A stretch of DNA of 64,000 nucleotides from Kiritimatiellales bacterium (GCA_003246265.1 QKAU01000065.1:1-64000), one strand, 5' to 3'. Shown: positions 18,184-27,504, numbered from the stretch's first letter. Numbers and translations: made by a program. Notes: generated by a model from the letters alone, not told the origin.

Positions 18184-19482
18184 CTACCCCTTCGGCCAGA
18201 ACTTTTCCGTGAACTTCGAGGCAATGCCGGTTTCGGAGGGTTCGAAGCAGTCGGCCATGATCCTCCATCCGTTGTCGAGCGCCTGCTCCAGCGGGACGTT
18301 GACGCTGATGTTCATCATCTCGGCCTCGAAGCGCTCGCCATACTTGAGCAGCTTGCTGTCCCAGTCGCTCATGCGGAAACCCATGGATTGCTTTTCCAGG
18401 GTCTCCTTGTAGTTGGCGTAGAGCTGGATCATGGTGTCCATGATGGTCCGGTGGTCTTCGCGGGTCCGGTTGTTCACCTGCTGCTTCAGGCGGCTCAGCG
18501 AGCCGAACGGCTCGATGCGCCTGTTCTTGAGGTAGAACTGGCCCTCCGTGATGTAGCCGGTGTTGTCGGGCACGGGGTGGGTGACGTCGTCGCCCGGCAT
18601 CGTGGTCACCGCCAGGATGGTGATCGAACCGCTGCCTTCGAAGTCGACCGCCTTTTCGTAGCGGGCGGCCAGCTGCGAGTAGAGGTCGCCGGGATAGCCG
18701 CGGTTGGAGGGGATCTGCTCCATGGTGATGGCCACTTCCTTCATCGAATCGGCGAAGTTGGTCATGTCGGTCAGCAGCACGAGGACGCGCTTGTCCTCCA
18801 GGGCGAACTTTTCGGCTACCGCCAGGGCGATGTCCGGCACCAGCAGGCACTCCACCGTCGGGTCGGAGGCGGTATGGACGAACATCACGGTACGCGACAG
18901 GGCGCCGCTCTCGTCGAGCTTGTCGCGGAAGAAGAGGTAGTCGTCATGCTTCAGGCCCATGCCGCCGAGGATGATGACGTCGACTTCGGCCTGGAGGGCG
19001 ATCTGCGCAAGCAGGTCGTTGTAGGGCTCGCCCGCCACCGAGAAGATCGGGAGCTTCTGCGATTCCACCAGCGTGTTGAAGACGTCGATCATCGGGATGC
19101 CGGTACGCACCATGTTGCGCGGGATGATGCGCTTGGCCGGGTTGACCGACGGCCCGCCGATCGGGATCATGTTCTCTTCGATGACCGGCCCCTTGTCGCG
19201 CGGCGTGCCCGATCCGGTGAAGACGCGGCCCAGCAGGTTGTCCGAGAAAGGCACCTGCATCGTGCGGCCAAGGAAGCGTACCTTCGCATCGGTCCCGATG
19301 CCGCGGCTGCCCGCGAAGACCTGGAGGAAGACGTTCTCGCCTTCCAGCCGGATCACCTGGGCGAGGGAGGTTCCCTGGGCCGAGTCGACCTGGGCCAGCT
19401 CGCCGTTGATGACGTCGTCCGCCTTCACAACGATGACGTTGCCGGCGATCTGTTCGATCCGGTGGTAGATTTTATTCTGCAT
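18184..19482 (-). CDS. atpB: V-type ATP synthase subunit B (non-catalytic head subunit)
   Basis: A 432-residue V/A-type B subunit. It shares the RecA-like fold of subunit A but lacks a Walker A P-loop at the equivalent place ([14 protein letters not shown] instead of GxxxxGKT), as expected. Other family signatures are [23 protein letters not shown] (in part), [26 protein letters not shown] and the arginine-rich C-terminal part. The start is ATG 19482 ([12 protein letters not shown]), inside the last codons of subunit A (11-bp overlap) with GGAGG upstream; an in-frame ATG at 19548 lies deeper within subunit A and is unlikely. Confidence 0.96.
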   Translation of the reverse strand: MQNKIYHRIEQIAGNVIVVKADDVINGELAQVDSAQGTSLAQVIRLEGENVFLQVFAGSRGIGTDAKVRFLGRTMQVPFSDNLLGRVFTGSGTPRDKGPVIEENMIPIGGPSVNPAKRIIPRNMVRTGIPMIDVFNTLVESQKLPIFSVAGEPYNDLLAQIALQAEVDVIILGGMGLKHDDYLFFRDKLDESGALSRTVMFVHTASDPTVECLLVPDIALAVAEKFALEDKRVLVLLTDMTNFADSMKEVAITMEQIPSNRGYPGDLYSQLAARYEKAVDFEGSGSITILAVTTMPGDDVTHPVPDNTGYITEGQFYLKNRRIEPFGSLSRLKQQVNNRTREDHRTIMDTMIQLYANYKETLEKQSMGFRMSDWDSKLLKYGERFEAEMMNISVNVPLEQALDNGWRIMADCFEPSETGIASKFTEKFWPKG

Positions 19483-21208
19483 AGTCGGAAACCTCCGCGA
19501 GCATCTTGTCCATCTGCTCTTCGATTTTCTTGAATTCATCGGAACCAAACTCGCTCGAGTTCCAGTCCTTGCAGGTCTGGGTCAGCCTCTGGAAGAAGCT
19601 GCGCGCCTGGTTCTTGTCGGCGAATGTCATCTTGGTCTGCATGATCTTCAGCAGCTTGGAGAAGACGTATTTCTGCCGATCGACCGAGTTGGCGGCATCG
19701 GTCTCGTTGAATGCGTTCTGCTGGAGATAGGTGGCATCGATGTATTCGGATTTCAGGTAGAACACGAAGTCCTCGATCGAGGTGCCTTCTTCGCCGACCA
19801 CCTTCATCATCTGGTTTACCTCGTTGCCCCCGCGCAGCACCTTGCGGGCGATGGCCACGTCGGCTTCGTCCACCACGCTGGGATACTTGCTCCAGGAGTC
19901 GAGCGGATCGATCGCCGGGTAGCGGCGGGCATCGGAGCGCGAACGCGACAGGCCGTGGAACGCGCCGACCACCTTGAGGGTCGCCTGTGTCACCGGTTCC
20001 TCGAAGTTGCCGCCGGCCGGGGAGACGGTGCCTCCAATGGTGACGGAACCGAGCGTCCCGTCGTTGAGGCGGACCACGCCGCCGCGCTCGTAGAAGGAGG
20101 CGATCACCGATTCAAGGTAGGCCGGGAAGGCTTCCTCGCCGGGGATCTCCTCGAGGCGGCCGGACATTTCGCGCAGCGCCTGCGCCCAGCGCGAGGTCGA
20201 GTCGGCCAGCAGCAGTACGTCGAGGCCCATCTGGCGGTAGTATTCGGCGAGCGTCACGCCGGTATATACAGAGGCTTCGCGGGCGGCCACCGGCATCGAG
20301 CTGGTGTTGCAGATGATGAGCGTGCGCTCCATGAGGCTCTTTCCGGTCCGCGGGTCGGTGAGTTCCGGGAATTCGCGAAGGGTTTCCACCACCTCGCCCG
20401 CGCGCTCGCCGCAGGCCGCAACAATAACGACATCCACTTCCGCGTTGCGGGAGGTGATCTGCTGGAGCACGGTCTTCCCGGCGCCGAACGGCCCGGGAAT
20501 GCAGTAGGTGCCGCCCTTCGCGACGGGGAAGAAGGTGTCGATCGTCCGCAGCTTGGTGGCCATCGATTCCGTCGGGCGCAACCGCTCGGTGTAGCACTTG
20601 ATCGGCATCTTGACCGGCCAGATCTGCATCATCTTGGCGTCGACCGTGTAGCCCTTGTCGTCCTTGAGCACGGCCACGACCTTCTCCACGGTGTATTCGC
20701 CGGCGGGCGTGGCCGCCTCCACGGTCCACTTGCCGCGCAGGCCGAACGGTACCATGATGCGGTGCTCGAAAATCCCCTCGGGCACGGTGCCGAGCGTGTC
20801 GCCCGCCGCAACCGTGTCGCCGATTTTGACCTTGGGGGTGTAGGCCCATTTGGCATCGCGCGGAAGCGCATGCAGGTAGGTGCCGCGCTGGAGGAAGAAG
20901 CCGCACTCTTCGGCCAGGGCGGGCAGGGGGTTCTGCAGGCCGTCGAAGACCTGGCTCAGCAGGCCCGGCCCGAGTTCGACCGCCAGCAGGTCGCCGGTGA
21001 ATTCGACGGGGTCGCCGACCTTGAGGCCGACCGTATCCTCGAACACCTGGAGTTCGGCCGTGTTGCCGCGCACGCGGATTACTTCCGCCTTCAGCTTCAA
21101 ACCGCCGCTGCAGGCATAGGCCACTTCGTTCTGGATGACGGGCTTCTCGAACCGCACCCTCAGCAGGTTGCTGTTCACCCCGATGATGTTCCCAATGTTC
21201 TCGCTCAT
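19472..21208 (-). CDS. atpA: V-type ATP synthase subunit A (catalytic head subunit)
   Basis: A 578-residue catalytic subunit. The N-terminal beta-barrel is followed by the bulge domain typical of V/A-type A subunits (about 110-200), the nucleotide-binding domain with Walker A GPFGAGKT at 239-246, ACGERAGEV, the [15 protein letters not shown] block carrying the Walker B Asp, and the C-terminal helical domain. ATP hydrolysis or synthesis occurs at the A-B interface with Mg2+. ATG 21208 opens the frame 27 bp after the DUF2764 gene. The subunit set in this operon lacks obvious C and F genes, as in chlamydial operons. Confidence 0.97.
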   Translation of the reverse strand: MSENIGNIIGVNSNLLRVRFEKPVIQNEVAYACSGGLKLKAEVIRVRGNTAELQVFEDTVGLKVGDPVEFTGDLLAVELGPGLLSQVFDGLQNPLPALAEECGFFLQRGTYLHALPRDAKWAYTPKVKIGDTVAAGDTLGTVPEGIFEHRIMVPFGLRGKWTVEAATPAGEYTVEKVVAVLKDDKGYTVDAKMMQIWPVKMPIKCYTERLRPTESMATKLRTIDTFFPVAKGGTYCIPGPFGAGKTVLQQITSRNAEVDVVIVAACGERAGEVVETLREFPELTDPRTGKSLMERTLIICNTSSMPVAAREASVYTGVTLAEYYRQMGLDVLLLADSTSRWAQALREMSGRLEEIPGEEAFPAYLESVIASFYERGGVVRLNDGTLGSVTIGGTVSPAGGNFEEPVTQATLKVVGAFHGLSRSRSDARRYPAIDPLDSWSKYPSVVDEADVAIARKVLRGGNEVNQMMKVVGEEGTSIEDFVFYLKSEYIDATYLQQNAFNETDAANSVDRQKYVFSKLLKIMQTKMTFADKNQARSFFQRLTQTCKDWNSSEFGSDEFKKIEEQMDKMLAEVSDYAE

Positions 21209-21235
21209 AATCTGTTCTCCATGAAACCAGGCCGG

Positions 21236-21793
21236 TCAGGCGTCCGCGTCCTTCTCGCCCGCTTGCTCTTTTTCCGTGTTGGCCGTAATGACCGCTTCGA
21301 GTTTCTCCTTGCCCGCGTGCACATCCATGCGGTGCCACCGCTCGACGATCCGCAGCTGGATGCCGTAGGCGAGCACCTTTTCGAACGCGAAGGGATCCTG
21401 CCCGACCAGGCCGTCCGCCAGTTGCCAGCGCGCGCGGTCGAGTTCCTCCTCGATCTCCAGCGGATCGGTGCGCGTGAAGGCGTCGGTAACGGCCACCTCG
21501 ATCTGTCCGCTGAATCCGTCGTGGGGCCGGAGGGATTCCTTGAAATCGATGCCCAGCCTCTGGCCGCGATGGCGGACCGCCGCGTTGCGCAGCTGCGTCT
21601 CGATGTTGTGCCAGGCGATGCAGAGCGGGCAGAACGTCCCGTCCGCAACTCCTTCAAGGATGTTCATGAGGATGCGGGTCTCGCGTTCGGTGATCCATTG
21701 CGAGCAGGTAGCGATGTATTCCGCAGTGGAAAACGGGGGTTCGTCCCCGATCTCCAGATGCGGAAGGCTGGCTACAAGTGCGTAGTAGGACAT
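21236..21793 (-). CDS. DUF2764 family protein of the V-ATPase operon
   Basis: A 185-residue protein beginning MSYYALVASLPHLEIGDEPP, a start typical of DUF2764 proteins, which sit between subunits E and A in V-ATPase operons of chlamydiae and Bacteroidetes. The rest is mostly alpha-helical with several Trp and Arg/Glu-rich helices. It may supply the role of the missing subunit C that docks the stalk onto the membrane part, but that is an inference from gene order. ATG 21793 lies 11 bp after the subunit E stop. The frame remains open upstream but into subunit E, so the shorter start is preferred. Confidence 0.85.
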   Translation of the reverse strand: MSYYALVASLPHLEIGDEPPFSTAEYIATCSQWITERETRILMNILEGVADGTFCPLCIAWHNIETQLRNAAVRHRGQRLGIDFKESLRPHDGFSGQIEVAVTDAFTRTDPLEIEEELDRARWQLADGLVGQDPFAFEKVLAYGIQLRIVERWHRMDVHAGKEKLEAVITANTEKEQAGEKDADA

Positions 21794-21804
21794 CGTGGAT
21801 TCCG

Positions 21805-22416
21805 TTAGGCTTTGGCGAGTTGCTCGCGGGCAACGGCGCCGACGGTCCTGGCCAGTTCGGGACGGAGGAAGGCGGCGAGGGCTTCGGCCACGGCTTCGGC
21901 CGTATAGTCGAGGTATACGCTCTTGCCTTCGAAGGCCACCTTGAACCCGGCCAGGATTTCGGCATCGGCGGAAAGATCGATGGGGCGGCCCGACTTCTTG
22001 GCGAGCTCGGCGCAGAACGCGGCAAGCGCCGCCTTGTCCTGTTCGGCCACCGAGATCTTCGCGCCGCCCTTGCCCTGTTCGGCCACGGCCAGGATCATCT
22101 TTTGGAGAAGATCGCCGGAAAGGGCCGCCTGGACGGCGGTGCCGAGGGCGGAGGTCACGACCTTCTCGCAACCCTGTCCGACGGTGATCAGCAGGTCGCG
22201 TGCAGCCTGTTCGAGCGTCTTGACCGACCGTTCGGCGAAGGCATCGGCCTCGGTCTGGGCCTTCTTGAGGGTGGCGTGGGCCTTGGCTTCCGCTTCGGCA
22301 ACCAGCTTGGCCGCCTTTTCCTTGGCATTGGAGAGGATGGTTTCCGCCTCTAGGTTGGCTTTTTCAACCCCTTCGCGCTGAATCTGTTCAATCAGGTGTT
22401 TCAGTTCTTCGGCCAT
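21805..22416 (-). CDS. atpE: V-type ATP synthase subunit E (peripheral stalk)
   Basis: A 203-residue subunit E. The N-terminal 90 residues are a long, Ala/Glu/Lys-rich coiled coil (ETILSNAKEKAAKLVAEAEA), the peripheral stalk; the C-terminal part is the globular head-binding domain with short strands (VAFEGKSVYLDYTAEAV). It is the first gene of the operon, 34 bp downstream of a recognisable promoter, and has GGAG before ATG 22416. The operon order is E, DUF2764, A, B, D, I, K. Confidence 0.93.
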   Translation of the reverse strand: MAEELKHLIEQIQREGVEKANLEAETILSNAKEKAAKLVAEAEAKAHATLKKAQTEADAFAERSVKTLEQAARDLLITVGQGCEKVVTSALGTAVQAALSGDLLQKMILAVAEQGKGGAKISVAEQDKAALAAFCAELAKKSGRPIDLSADAEILAGFKVAFEGKSVYLDYTAEAVAEALAAFLRPELARTVGAVAREQLAKA

Positions 22417-22449
22417 GTTGTTCTCCGGTTTTTTCCGTAAAAGGGTATC

Positions 22450-22478
22450 GATATAATTAGATTGATCCCTGCTTTCAA
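22450..22478 (-). promoter_or_regulatory. Candidate promoter of the V-ATPase operon
   Basis: On the minus strand TTGAAA (22478-22473) and TATATC (22455-22450) are separated by 17 bp, in a short AT-rich region. Just upstream (22480-22489) lies the 10-bp palindrome CCCGATCGGG, which could be an operator or the weak end of the peptidase transcript. Confidence 0.55.
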
Positions 22479-22513
22479 GCCCGATCGGGTAAAATATTTA
22501 AATTATAATTGGA

Positions 22514-23464
22514 TTAGTCCCGTATTGGCACCGCACCCAATTGCACCAGCATTTGTAGTGTGATCCCGCCCACGATTTCAAGGCTCTGTGCGCTAATGTT
22601 TTGCAGATGGTCCGACGAGGTGTGCCAATAGTCGTTCAGGCCGGGTTTGGAGCCGAAACGGAAATCGATGAGATCGATGGCCGGAATGCCGAGCCGGAGG
22701 AACGGAACATGGTCGTCGGTGATGATCGAGCTGCGCGAAAGCGCCACGCGATCGCGCTGTCCGGTGGCGCGGGCCGCGTCGAGGAGATGCCTGACCAGCT
22801 CGTTGGAGCTGTTGGCGGGCACCGTGAGCTGGAGGTCGGCATCGCCGACCATGTCCAGCAGGATCATCGCCTTGATCGTGGGCAGCTCGCCATCGCGGGC
22901 CAACTTCGCCGCCATGTGGCGGCTTCCGTGCAGGCCGTCGCCGGGAATGTAGCCCGCGATCCCTTCCTCGCCATCGAAGAAAGCGAAGATGATGCCGGTC
23001 TCGGGCTTCGTGCCGGCAAGCATGCGGGCCAGTTCCAGCAGGATGCCGGTACTCGATCCGCCATCGTTGGCCCCTTGGAAATTCTCGATGCCCGGCATGG
23101 TGTCGAAGTGGGAGCCCAGGATGACCCAGTCGCCACGCCTGCCGGGTATGCGGCCGAGCACATTTCGCATCGTCTTCTCCCCGGAGGGGGTCTGGTCGGC
23201 GAAGGTATCGATTTCCGTTTCGATTCCGAAACCCTCCAGCCGCTCGGCGATGTGCCTGGCCGCCTTCCATCCGTTGGGGGTTCCGGCGTCGCGCGGCGTG
23301 TATTGCACCAGGGCGGCGACTTCGGAATAGGCCCGTTCTCCGTCGAATCCGCCGATCTGCTTGCGGGCTCCGCACCCGGCGGCGAGCAGCGCCGCAAGGA
23401 AGAGCGCACCAGGAAGGCTTCGGCCCCGGGAGGACCGGCGCGCGAACGGGACGGGCGGGTTCAT
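22514..23464 (-). CDS. M28-family metallopeptidase lipoprotein (glutaminyl-peptide cyclotransferase-like)
   Basis: A 316-residue exported lipoprotein: basic N-terminus, hydrophobic stretch and lipobox LAAGC near residue 31. The M28 zinc-site residues are present in order: SHFDT, NDGGSSTG, FDGEE, DMVGDAD and the C-terminal HTSSDH. The M28 family includes aminopeptidases and glutaminyl cyclases; the domain length and the sequence GANDGGSST followed by FFDGEE favour the glutaminyl-cyclase-like group, but an aminopeptidase is possible. It starts 4 bp after the recA stop, an unusual partner for recA, and precedes the V-ATPase operon. Confidence 0.85.
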   Translation of the reverse strand: MNPPVPFARRSSRGRSLPGALFLAALLAAGCGARKQIGGFDGERAYSEVAALVQYTPRDAGTPNGWKAARHIAERLEGFGIETEIDTFADQTPSGEKTMRNVLGRIPGRRGDWVILGSHFDTMPGIENFQGANDGGSSTGILLELARMLAGTKPETGIIFAFFDGEEGIAGYIPGDGLHGSRHMAAKLARDGELPTIKAMILLDMVGDADLQLTVPANSSNELVRHLLDAARATGQRDRVALSRSSIITDDHVPFLRLGIPAIDLIDFRFGSKPGLNDYWHTSSDHLQNISAQSLEIVGGITLQMLVQLGAVPIRD

Positions 23465-23468
23465 GGCG

Positions 23469-24491
23469 CTACTTCGCCGCAGCCGTGGCGCGGGCTTCGT
23501 AGATCCGCTTGATGACCGATTCGCACAGGAGGGGATCGTCCTTCAAGGCGCGGGCGGCGGCATCGCGGCCTTGGCCGAGCTGGGTGCCGTCCATCGAGAG
23601 CCAAGAACCCTTCTTCTCGACGATGCCCGCATCGGTGGCCGCGTCGATGACGGAGCCGGTCCAGGAGATGCCTTCGGCATAGAGGATGTCGAATTCGGCT
23701 TCGGTGAAGGGCGGGGCCACCTTGTTCTTCACGACCTTGATGCGGGTGCGGTTGCCGTAGACGGTACCCGAGGAATCCTTGAGCTGGCCAATGCGGCGGA
23801 TGTCCATGCGGACCGAAGAGTAGAACTTGAGCGCGCGGCCGCCGGGGGTCGTTTCGGGGCTGCCGAACATCACGCCGACCTTCTCGCGGATCTGGTTGGT
23901 GAAGATGCAGCAGCACTTGGAGCGGTTGATGGCGGCGGTCAGCTTGCGGAGCGCCTGCGACATCAGGCGGGCCTGCAGGCCCACGTGCGAGGCGCCCATT
24001 TCGCCGTCGAGTTCCGCCCGCGGTGCCAGTGCGGCGACGGAGTCGACTACGACCACGTCGATCGAATTGCTCTTCACGAGCGCTTCGCAGATATTGAGCG
24101 CCTCTTCGCCGGAATCGGGCTGGGCGACGAGCAGGTTGTCGATGTCGACGCCGATCTTCTTGGCGTAGGAAGGATCCAAGGCATGTTCCGTGTCGATGAA
24201 GGCGGCGTTGCCGCCGGCCTTCTGGGCGTTGGCGATCACGTGGGAAACCAGCGTGGTCTTGCCCGATGATTCGGGGCCGTAGATTTCGATGATGCGCCCG
24301 CGCGGCACGCCGCCGATGCCCAGGGCGAGGTCGACGGTGAGCGATCCGGTGGAGATGGCTTCGATCTGCTTGGTGGCGCTGGCCTCGCCCAGCTTGACGA
24401 TCGCCCCTTCGCCGTACTGCTTCTGGATCTGCGCGATCACTGCGCTGAGGGCGGATGCGGGGTCTGAGGCGGTATCCTTCTTTGCGGCCAT
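23469..24491 (-). CDS. recA: Recombinase RecA
   Basis: A 340-residue RecA, the ATP-dependent strand-exchange protein of homologous recombination and the SOS trigger. Visible features: Walker A GPESSGKT at 72-79, the Walker B strand [15 protein letters not shown], loop L1 ([14 protein letters not shown]) and loop L2 ([22 protein letters not shown]). ATG 24491 has AAGGAGA seven bases upstream; an in-frame ATG at 24533 lies at the -10 box and is rejected. No E. coli- or Bacillus-type SOS box was recognised upstream. The M28 lipoprotein gene follows after 4 bp. Confidence 0.98.
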   Translation of the reverse strand: MAAKKDTASDPASALSAVIAQIQKQYGEGAIVKLGEASATKQIEAISTGSLTVDLALGIGGVPRGRIIEIYGPESSGKTTLVSHVIANAQKAGGNAAFIDTEHALDPSYAKKIGVDIDNLLVAQPDSGEEALNICEALVKSNSIDVVVVDSVAALAPRAELDGEMGASHVGLQARLMSQALRKLTAAINRSKCCCIFTNQIREKVGVMFGSPETTPGGRALKFYSSVRMDIRRIGQLKDSSGTVYGNRTRIKVVKNKVAPPFTEAEFDILYAEGISWTGSVIDAATDAGIVEKKGSWLSMDGTQLGQGRDAAARALKDDPLLCESVIKRIYEARATAAAK

Positions 24492-24532
24492 GTGGTGTCT
24501 CCTTGCTAAGCCAGGGTTGGGATGAGCCCGCA

Positions 24533-24561
24533 TTTCTATCGGACCCCCTCTGCGCTGTCAA
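24533..24561 (-). promoter_or_regulatory. Candidate promoter of recA
   Basis: On the minus strand a perfect TTGACA (24561-24556) and TAGAAA (24538-24533) lie 17 bp apart, about 42 bp before the recA start. Confidence 0.6.
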
Positions 24562-24609
24562 CGCCCCCGGAGTGCGTTCGGCCAAAAACTGCCTCCGGAC
24601 CGTTTTTCC

Positions 24610-24637
24610 TTTCACCGGATGCGAATATCCATATAGT
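24610..24637 (+). promoter_or_regulatory. Candidate promoter of the small membrane protein gene
   Basis: TTTCAC (24610-24615) and TATAGT (24632-24637), spacer 16 bp, about 44 bp before ATG 24681. The -35 box is weak. Confidence 0.4.
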
Positions 24638-24680
24638 GGATCCAATTCAATCCACCGCTCAAGAACCCGGGGAAGCAGGC

Positions 24681-25001
24681 ATGAAATTGGACAGGAACCA
24701 GTTGGCGAAACCCGCAACCGGCAATGCGCTATCCGTCGCGGCCGGCCTCTGCTTCTTCCTTGCCGCCATGATGCTCCCCCTCGTCGGTCCGGCCGGCAGC
24801 CGCGTCGATCATGCGGCGCAGAACAAGGCCGCCTTTCTCGGGATCCTGCTCTCCACGCTGGTGCTGGCCGCCATGGCCGTGGCATCCAAGCTGGAACTGC
24901 GCAAGAGCGCCGGCGGACCCCTGCCGTGGTTTTCGATCCTTGTCGGCACCGCCTGCATTCTTGCTTTCGTGGTGCTGCTGTTCGACGGATTTGCCATTTG
25001 A
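24681..25001 (+). CDS. Small three-helix membrane protein, function unknown
   Basis: A 106-residue protein with three predicted transmembrane helices (LSVAAGLCFFLAAMMLPLVG; a second around AAFLGILLSTLVLAAMAVA; a third at LVGTACILAFVVLLFDGF). No family was recognised. ATG 24681 is preferred over an in-frame ATG at 24522 because the extension would cover the recA promoter and is not membrane-like. It may share a transcript with the EIIA-CBS gene 57 bp downstream. Confidence 0.6.
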   Translation: MKLDRNQLAKPATGNALSVAAGLCFFLAAMMLPLVGPAGSRVDHAAQNKAAFLGILLSTLVLAAMAVASKLELRKSAGGPLPWFSILVGTACILAFVVLLFDGFAI

Positions 25002-25058
25002 CGGGGTGGGGCATGGGCGCCGGCCGCCTGGCGGCTCCCCCCGGTGGAGGGTGGGACC

Positions 25059-25982
25059 ATGATGACCAGCAGGGAAATCCGACTGGCGGACTATCTGCGC
25101 GAGGAGTGCATCCTTTGCGACATGGAGGCGGATTCGCGCGACCGGGCCATTGAACAGCTCGTGGGTCTCCTCCACCGCCATCTGGACGGGTTCGATTCCG
25201 ACAAGGCGTACCAAGCCGTCATGGCCCGTGAACGCCAGGCGGCCACGGTGCTGTCCGAAGGTCTTGCGCTTCCCCATGCGCGGATCGATGGGCTCGCACG
25301 TCCGGTACTCGCGCTGGCCACTTCGCGGGTCGGCATCGATTTCGAGGCGGTCGGTGAAAGCCCGGTGCATGTCATGGTGCTGATCCTGACGCCGAAGGAT
25401 GATCCCGGGGCCTACCTTCGCCTCGTCGCGACCCTCTCCAAGACCCTGGGACGGCCCCACCTGATCAAGCGCCTGTCGGTCGCGGCCGATGCGCGCGAAG
25501 CCTACGGCATCCTCACGGAAGATCGCAATGGCGTCGAGGTGAGGCTGAACGCCGAGAGTGTCATGAACCGCAATCCGGTCACGCTGGACGAAGGCGACAC
25601 GCTGGCGCATGCCATCCATGCCTTCTGCGCCAACCGGGCCATGGACATTCCCGTCGTCGATGTCGACGGGGATCTGCGCGGCGTCGTGGCCATCGAGGAC
25701 CTCCTCGGTCTGAGCCTGCCGCAGCACCTGCTGTGGATGGAGGACCTGGCCCCAATTGAAAATTTCGAGCCCTTTGCCGAACTGCTCCGCAAGGATGCGG
25801 AGACCAAGGTGGCGGATTTCATGCACGACACCTTCGTTGCCGTTCCGCCCGACATGCCGGCCATGCAGCTTTCCAAGATCTTCCTCATGCAGCACATTCG
25901 CCAGATCCAGGTGCTGGAGGGCAGGCGCTTCCTGGGGGTGGTCAATCTCGAGAGCTTCATCTCGCAGATTTTCTGGGCATAG
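25059..25982 (+). CDS. PTS EIIA-type domain fused to a CBS-domain pair
   Basis: A 307-residue cytosolic regulator. Residues of about 5-150 form an EIIA domain of the nitrogen-PTS/fructose type, with the phosphorylatable His73 in GLALPHARIDG. Residues of about 170-305 contain two CBS motifs (VMNRNPVTLDEGDTLAHAIH with DIPVVDVDGDLRGVV, and FVAVPPDMPAMQLSKIF with IQVLEGRRFLGVV), which usually bind adenine nucleotides. No EIIB or EIIC is present. ATG 25059 has GGAGG eight bases upstream. The ion permease gene follows after 51 bp, so this protein probably controls it by phosphorylation and nucleotide state (inference from the gene pair). Confidence 0.85.
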   Translation: MMTSREIRLADYLREECILCDMEADSRDRAIEQLVGLLHRHLDGFDSDKAYQAVMARERQAATVLSEGLALPHARIDGLARPVLALATSRVGIDFEAVGESPVHVMVLILTPKDDPGAYLRLVATLSKTLGRPHLIKRLSVAADAREAYGILTEDRNGVEVRLNAESVMNRNPVTLDEGDTLAHAIHAFCANRAMDIPVVDVDGDLRGVVAIEDLLGLSLPQHLLWMEDLAPIENFEPFAELLRKDAETKVADFMHDTFVAVPPDMPAMQLSKIFLMQHIRQIQVLEGRRFLGVVNLESFISQIFWA

Positions 25983-26033
25983 GAGGCAGGCGCATCCATC
26001 CTCGCGCCCTGCCGCGAAAGGAGATGGGACGAT

Positions 26034-27452
26034 ATGCACGGCGAAGCGAACGGTGCGGTCCTTTCGACCCGGCAGCTGCTCCAGCGGCTCCTGCTGCTGC
26101 TGGCGGCCAGTGCCGGAATCGGCGCAGCGGGCATGGCGCTGGGCGGGCTGGAGGTCCACCAGGCCGTGGCCAGCGGCGTCTTCCTGGCCATCATCCTCGG
26201 AACGCTCTTCTTCTGGACCTTCCGGTTGGCGATCGCCTTCCTGGGACTCGGCGTCCTCATCTTCACCCGGTCGCTCAACATTGCCCATTTCGTCGAGGCG
26301 GCGGCCCTGCCGGTCATCCTTTTCCTCGTGGGGATGATGATCGTCGTCGGCGCCCTGCGCGACCTGGGCTTCTTCACCTGGGTGGTGCAGGCGCTGATCT
26401 CCATCCCCCGGATGACCGGCCGGAAATTCATGGTTGCGACGGCCGTGGCCTCGGCGCTCCTTGCCTGCGCGGTGGACGAGGTGACATCGATCATCTTCAT
26501 CGCGACGCTGGTCTTCCAGGTATGCAACCGGCTCAAGCTTTCGCCGACGCCCTACATCATCATCTGCGTCCTTTGCACCAACATCGGCAGCGCGGGGACC
26601 ATGATGGGCAACCCGGTCGGCATCTACATCGGTACGCAGGCAGGGCTCACCTTCGGCGACTTCTTCCGGTGGGCCTTCCCGATCATGCTGGTGGCGCTGG
26701 CCTCCTGCGTCGCCATAACGATGTTCTGGTTCCGCCGCGATCTCGACGTGTTCGACGAGCGGCTGGCGGAGCGGATGGGGCGGCAGCTGAGCCTGGTGCC
26801 CAAGGTGGTCGTGCCCTACAAGCGGGGACTGGCCGTGCTGCTGCTGACGCTGGCGTTCATCGCCTCGCACCACGCCCTCGAGGAAGGACTGCACCTGGAC
26901 AAGAACAGCATCCTGCTCGTCGCCCCGCTGGCATGCGCCGGATGCATCATGCTCTTCAAGCGCGACCGGGCCCGCCACTATGTGGAACACGAGGTCGACT
27001 GGTGGACCCTGCTCTTCTTCATGCTGCTGTTTGCCATTGCCGGGACGCTGGAGTATACCGGCGTCACCGAGATCGTAGCCCACGGGTTCGTGCAGCTGTG
27101 CGGCGACCGGCCGGCAATGCTCGTCCCCGCCATCATGGCCACGACGGCGATCGGATCGGCGTTCGTGGACAACGTTATTTTCGTGGCGGCCTTTTCGCCG
27201 GTAATCACGGAGCTGGGGCGAGACGTGGCGGCCATGCCACTCTGGTGGGCGCTGCTGTTCGGCGCCTGCTTCGGAGGCAACATCACCTTGATCGGCAGCA
27301 CCGCCAACATCGTCGCCCTCGGGATGCTGGAGAAGCAGTCGCACACGGGGATCGGGTTCATCCAGTGGCTGAAGATCGGAGCGCTTTCGGCGCTGGCGGC
27401 CTGCCTGATTGCATGGGGGCTGCTCGTCCTCCTTGCGCCGTACATGGCATGA
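26034..27452 (+). CDS. Anion/ion permease of the ArsB/NhaD-SLC13 superfamily
   Basis: A 472-residue inner-membrane protein with about 11-12 helices, two inverted repeats and the family's re-entrant signatures: GSAGTMMGNPVGIYIG in the first half and GGNITLIGSTANIVALGM in the second. The segment AFVDNVIFVAAFSPV resembles the helical hairpin of the CitMHS/ArsB group. Substrates in this superfamily include dicarboxylates, citrate, sulfate, arsenite and Na+/H+ exchange, and cannot be chosen from the sequence. ATG 26034 has AAGGAG upstream. It is the partner of the EIIA-CBS gene. Its stop codon overlaps the A-run of the terminator of the convergent foldase gene. Confidence 0.82.
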   Translation: MHGEANGAVLSTRQLLQRLLLLLAASAGIGAAGMALGGLEVHQAVASGVFLAIILGTLFFWTFRLAIAFLGLGVLIFTRSLNIAHFVEAAALPVILFLVGMMIVVGALRDLGFFTWVVQALISIPRMTGRKFMVATAVASALLACAVDEVTSIIFIATLVFQVCNRLKLSPTPYIIICVLCTNIGSAGTMMGNPVGIYIGTQAGLTFGDFFRWAFPIMLVALASCVAITMFWFRRDLDVFDERLAERMGRQLSLVPKVVVPYKRGLAVLLLTLAFIASHHALEEGLHLDKNSILLVAPLACAGCIMLFKRDRARHYVEHEVDWWTLLFFMLLFAIAGTLEYTGVTEIVAHGFVQLCGDRPAMLVPAIMATTAIGSAFVDNVIFVAAFSPVITELGRDVAAMPLWWALLFGACFGGNITLIGSTANIVALGMLEKQSHTGIGFIQWLKIGALSALAACLIAWGLLVLLAPYMA

Positions 27453-27477
27453 AAAAAGGCACCCGTTGCCGGGTGCC
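27452..27477 (-). terminator. Intrinsic terminator of the foldase gene (minus strand)
   Basis: A perfect 8-bp stem GGCACCCG/CGGGTGCC with a TTGC loop (27458-27477). The minus strand continues with six T residues, the last of which border the TGA of the convergent permease gene. It is the same arrangement as at 12802-12829. Confidence 0.9.
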
Positions 27478-27504
27478 TTGGAAAACGCATTGCCGTGGAC
27501 GGGC

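Noticed and set aside
24492..24680. An SOS box upstream of recA
   Set aside because: No sequence resembling the CTG-N10-CAG or GAAC-N4-GTTC forms was found; PVC bacteria may use another motif, so control is left open.
24729..27344. An 871-codon open frame on the minus strand
   Set aside because: It is antisense to the small membrane protein, EIIA-CBS and permease genes, has His/Asp/Gln-rich composition typical of GC-rich antisense frames and no recognisable domain.
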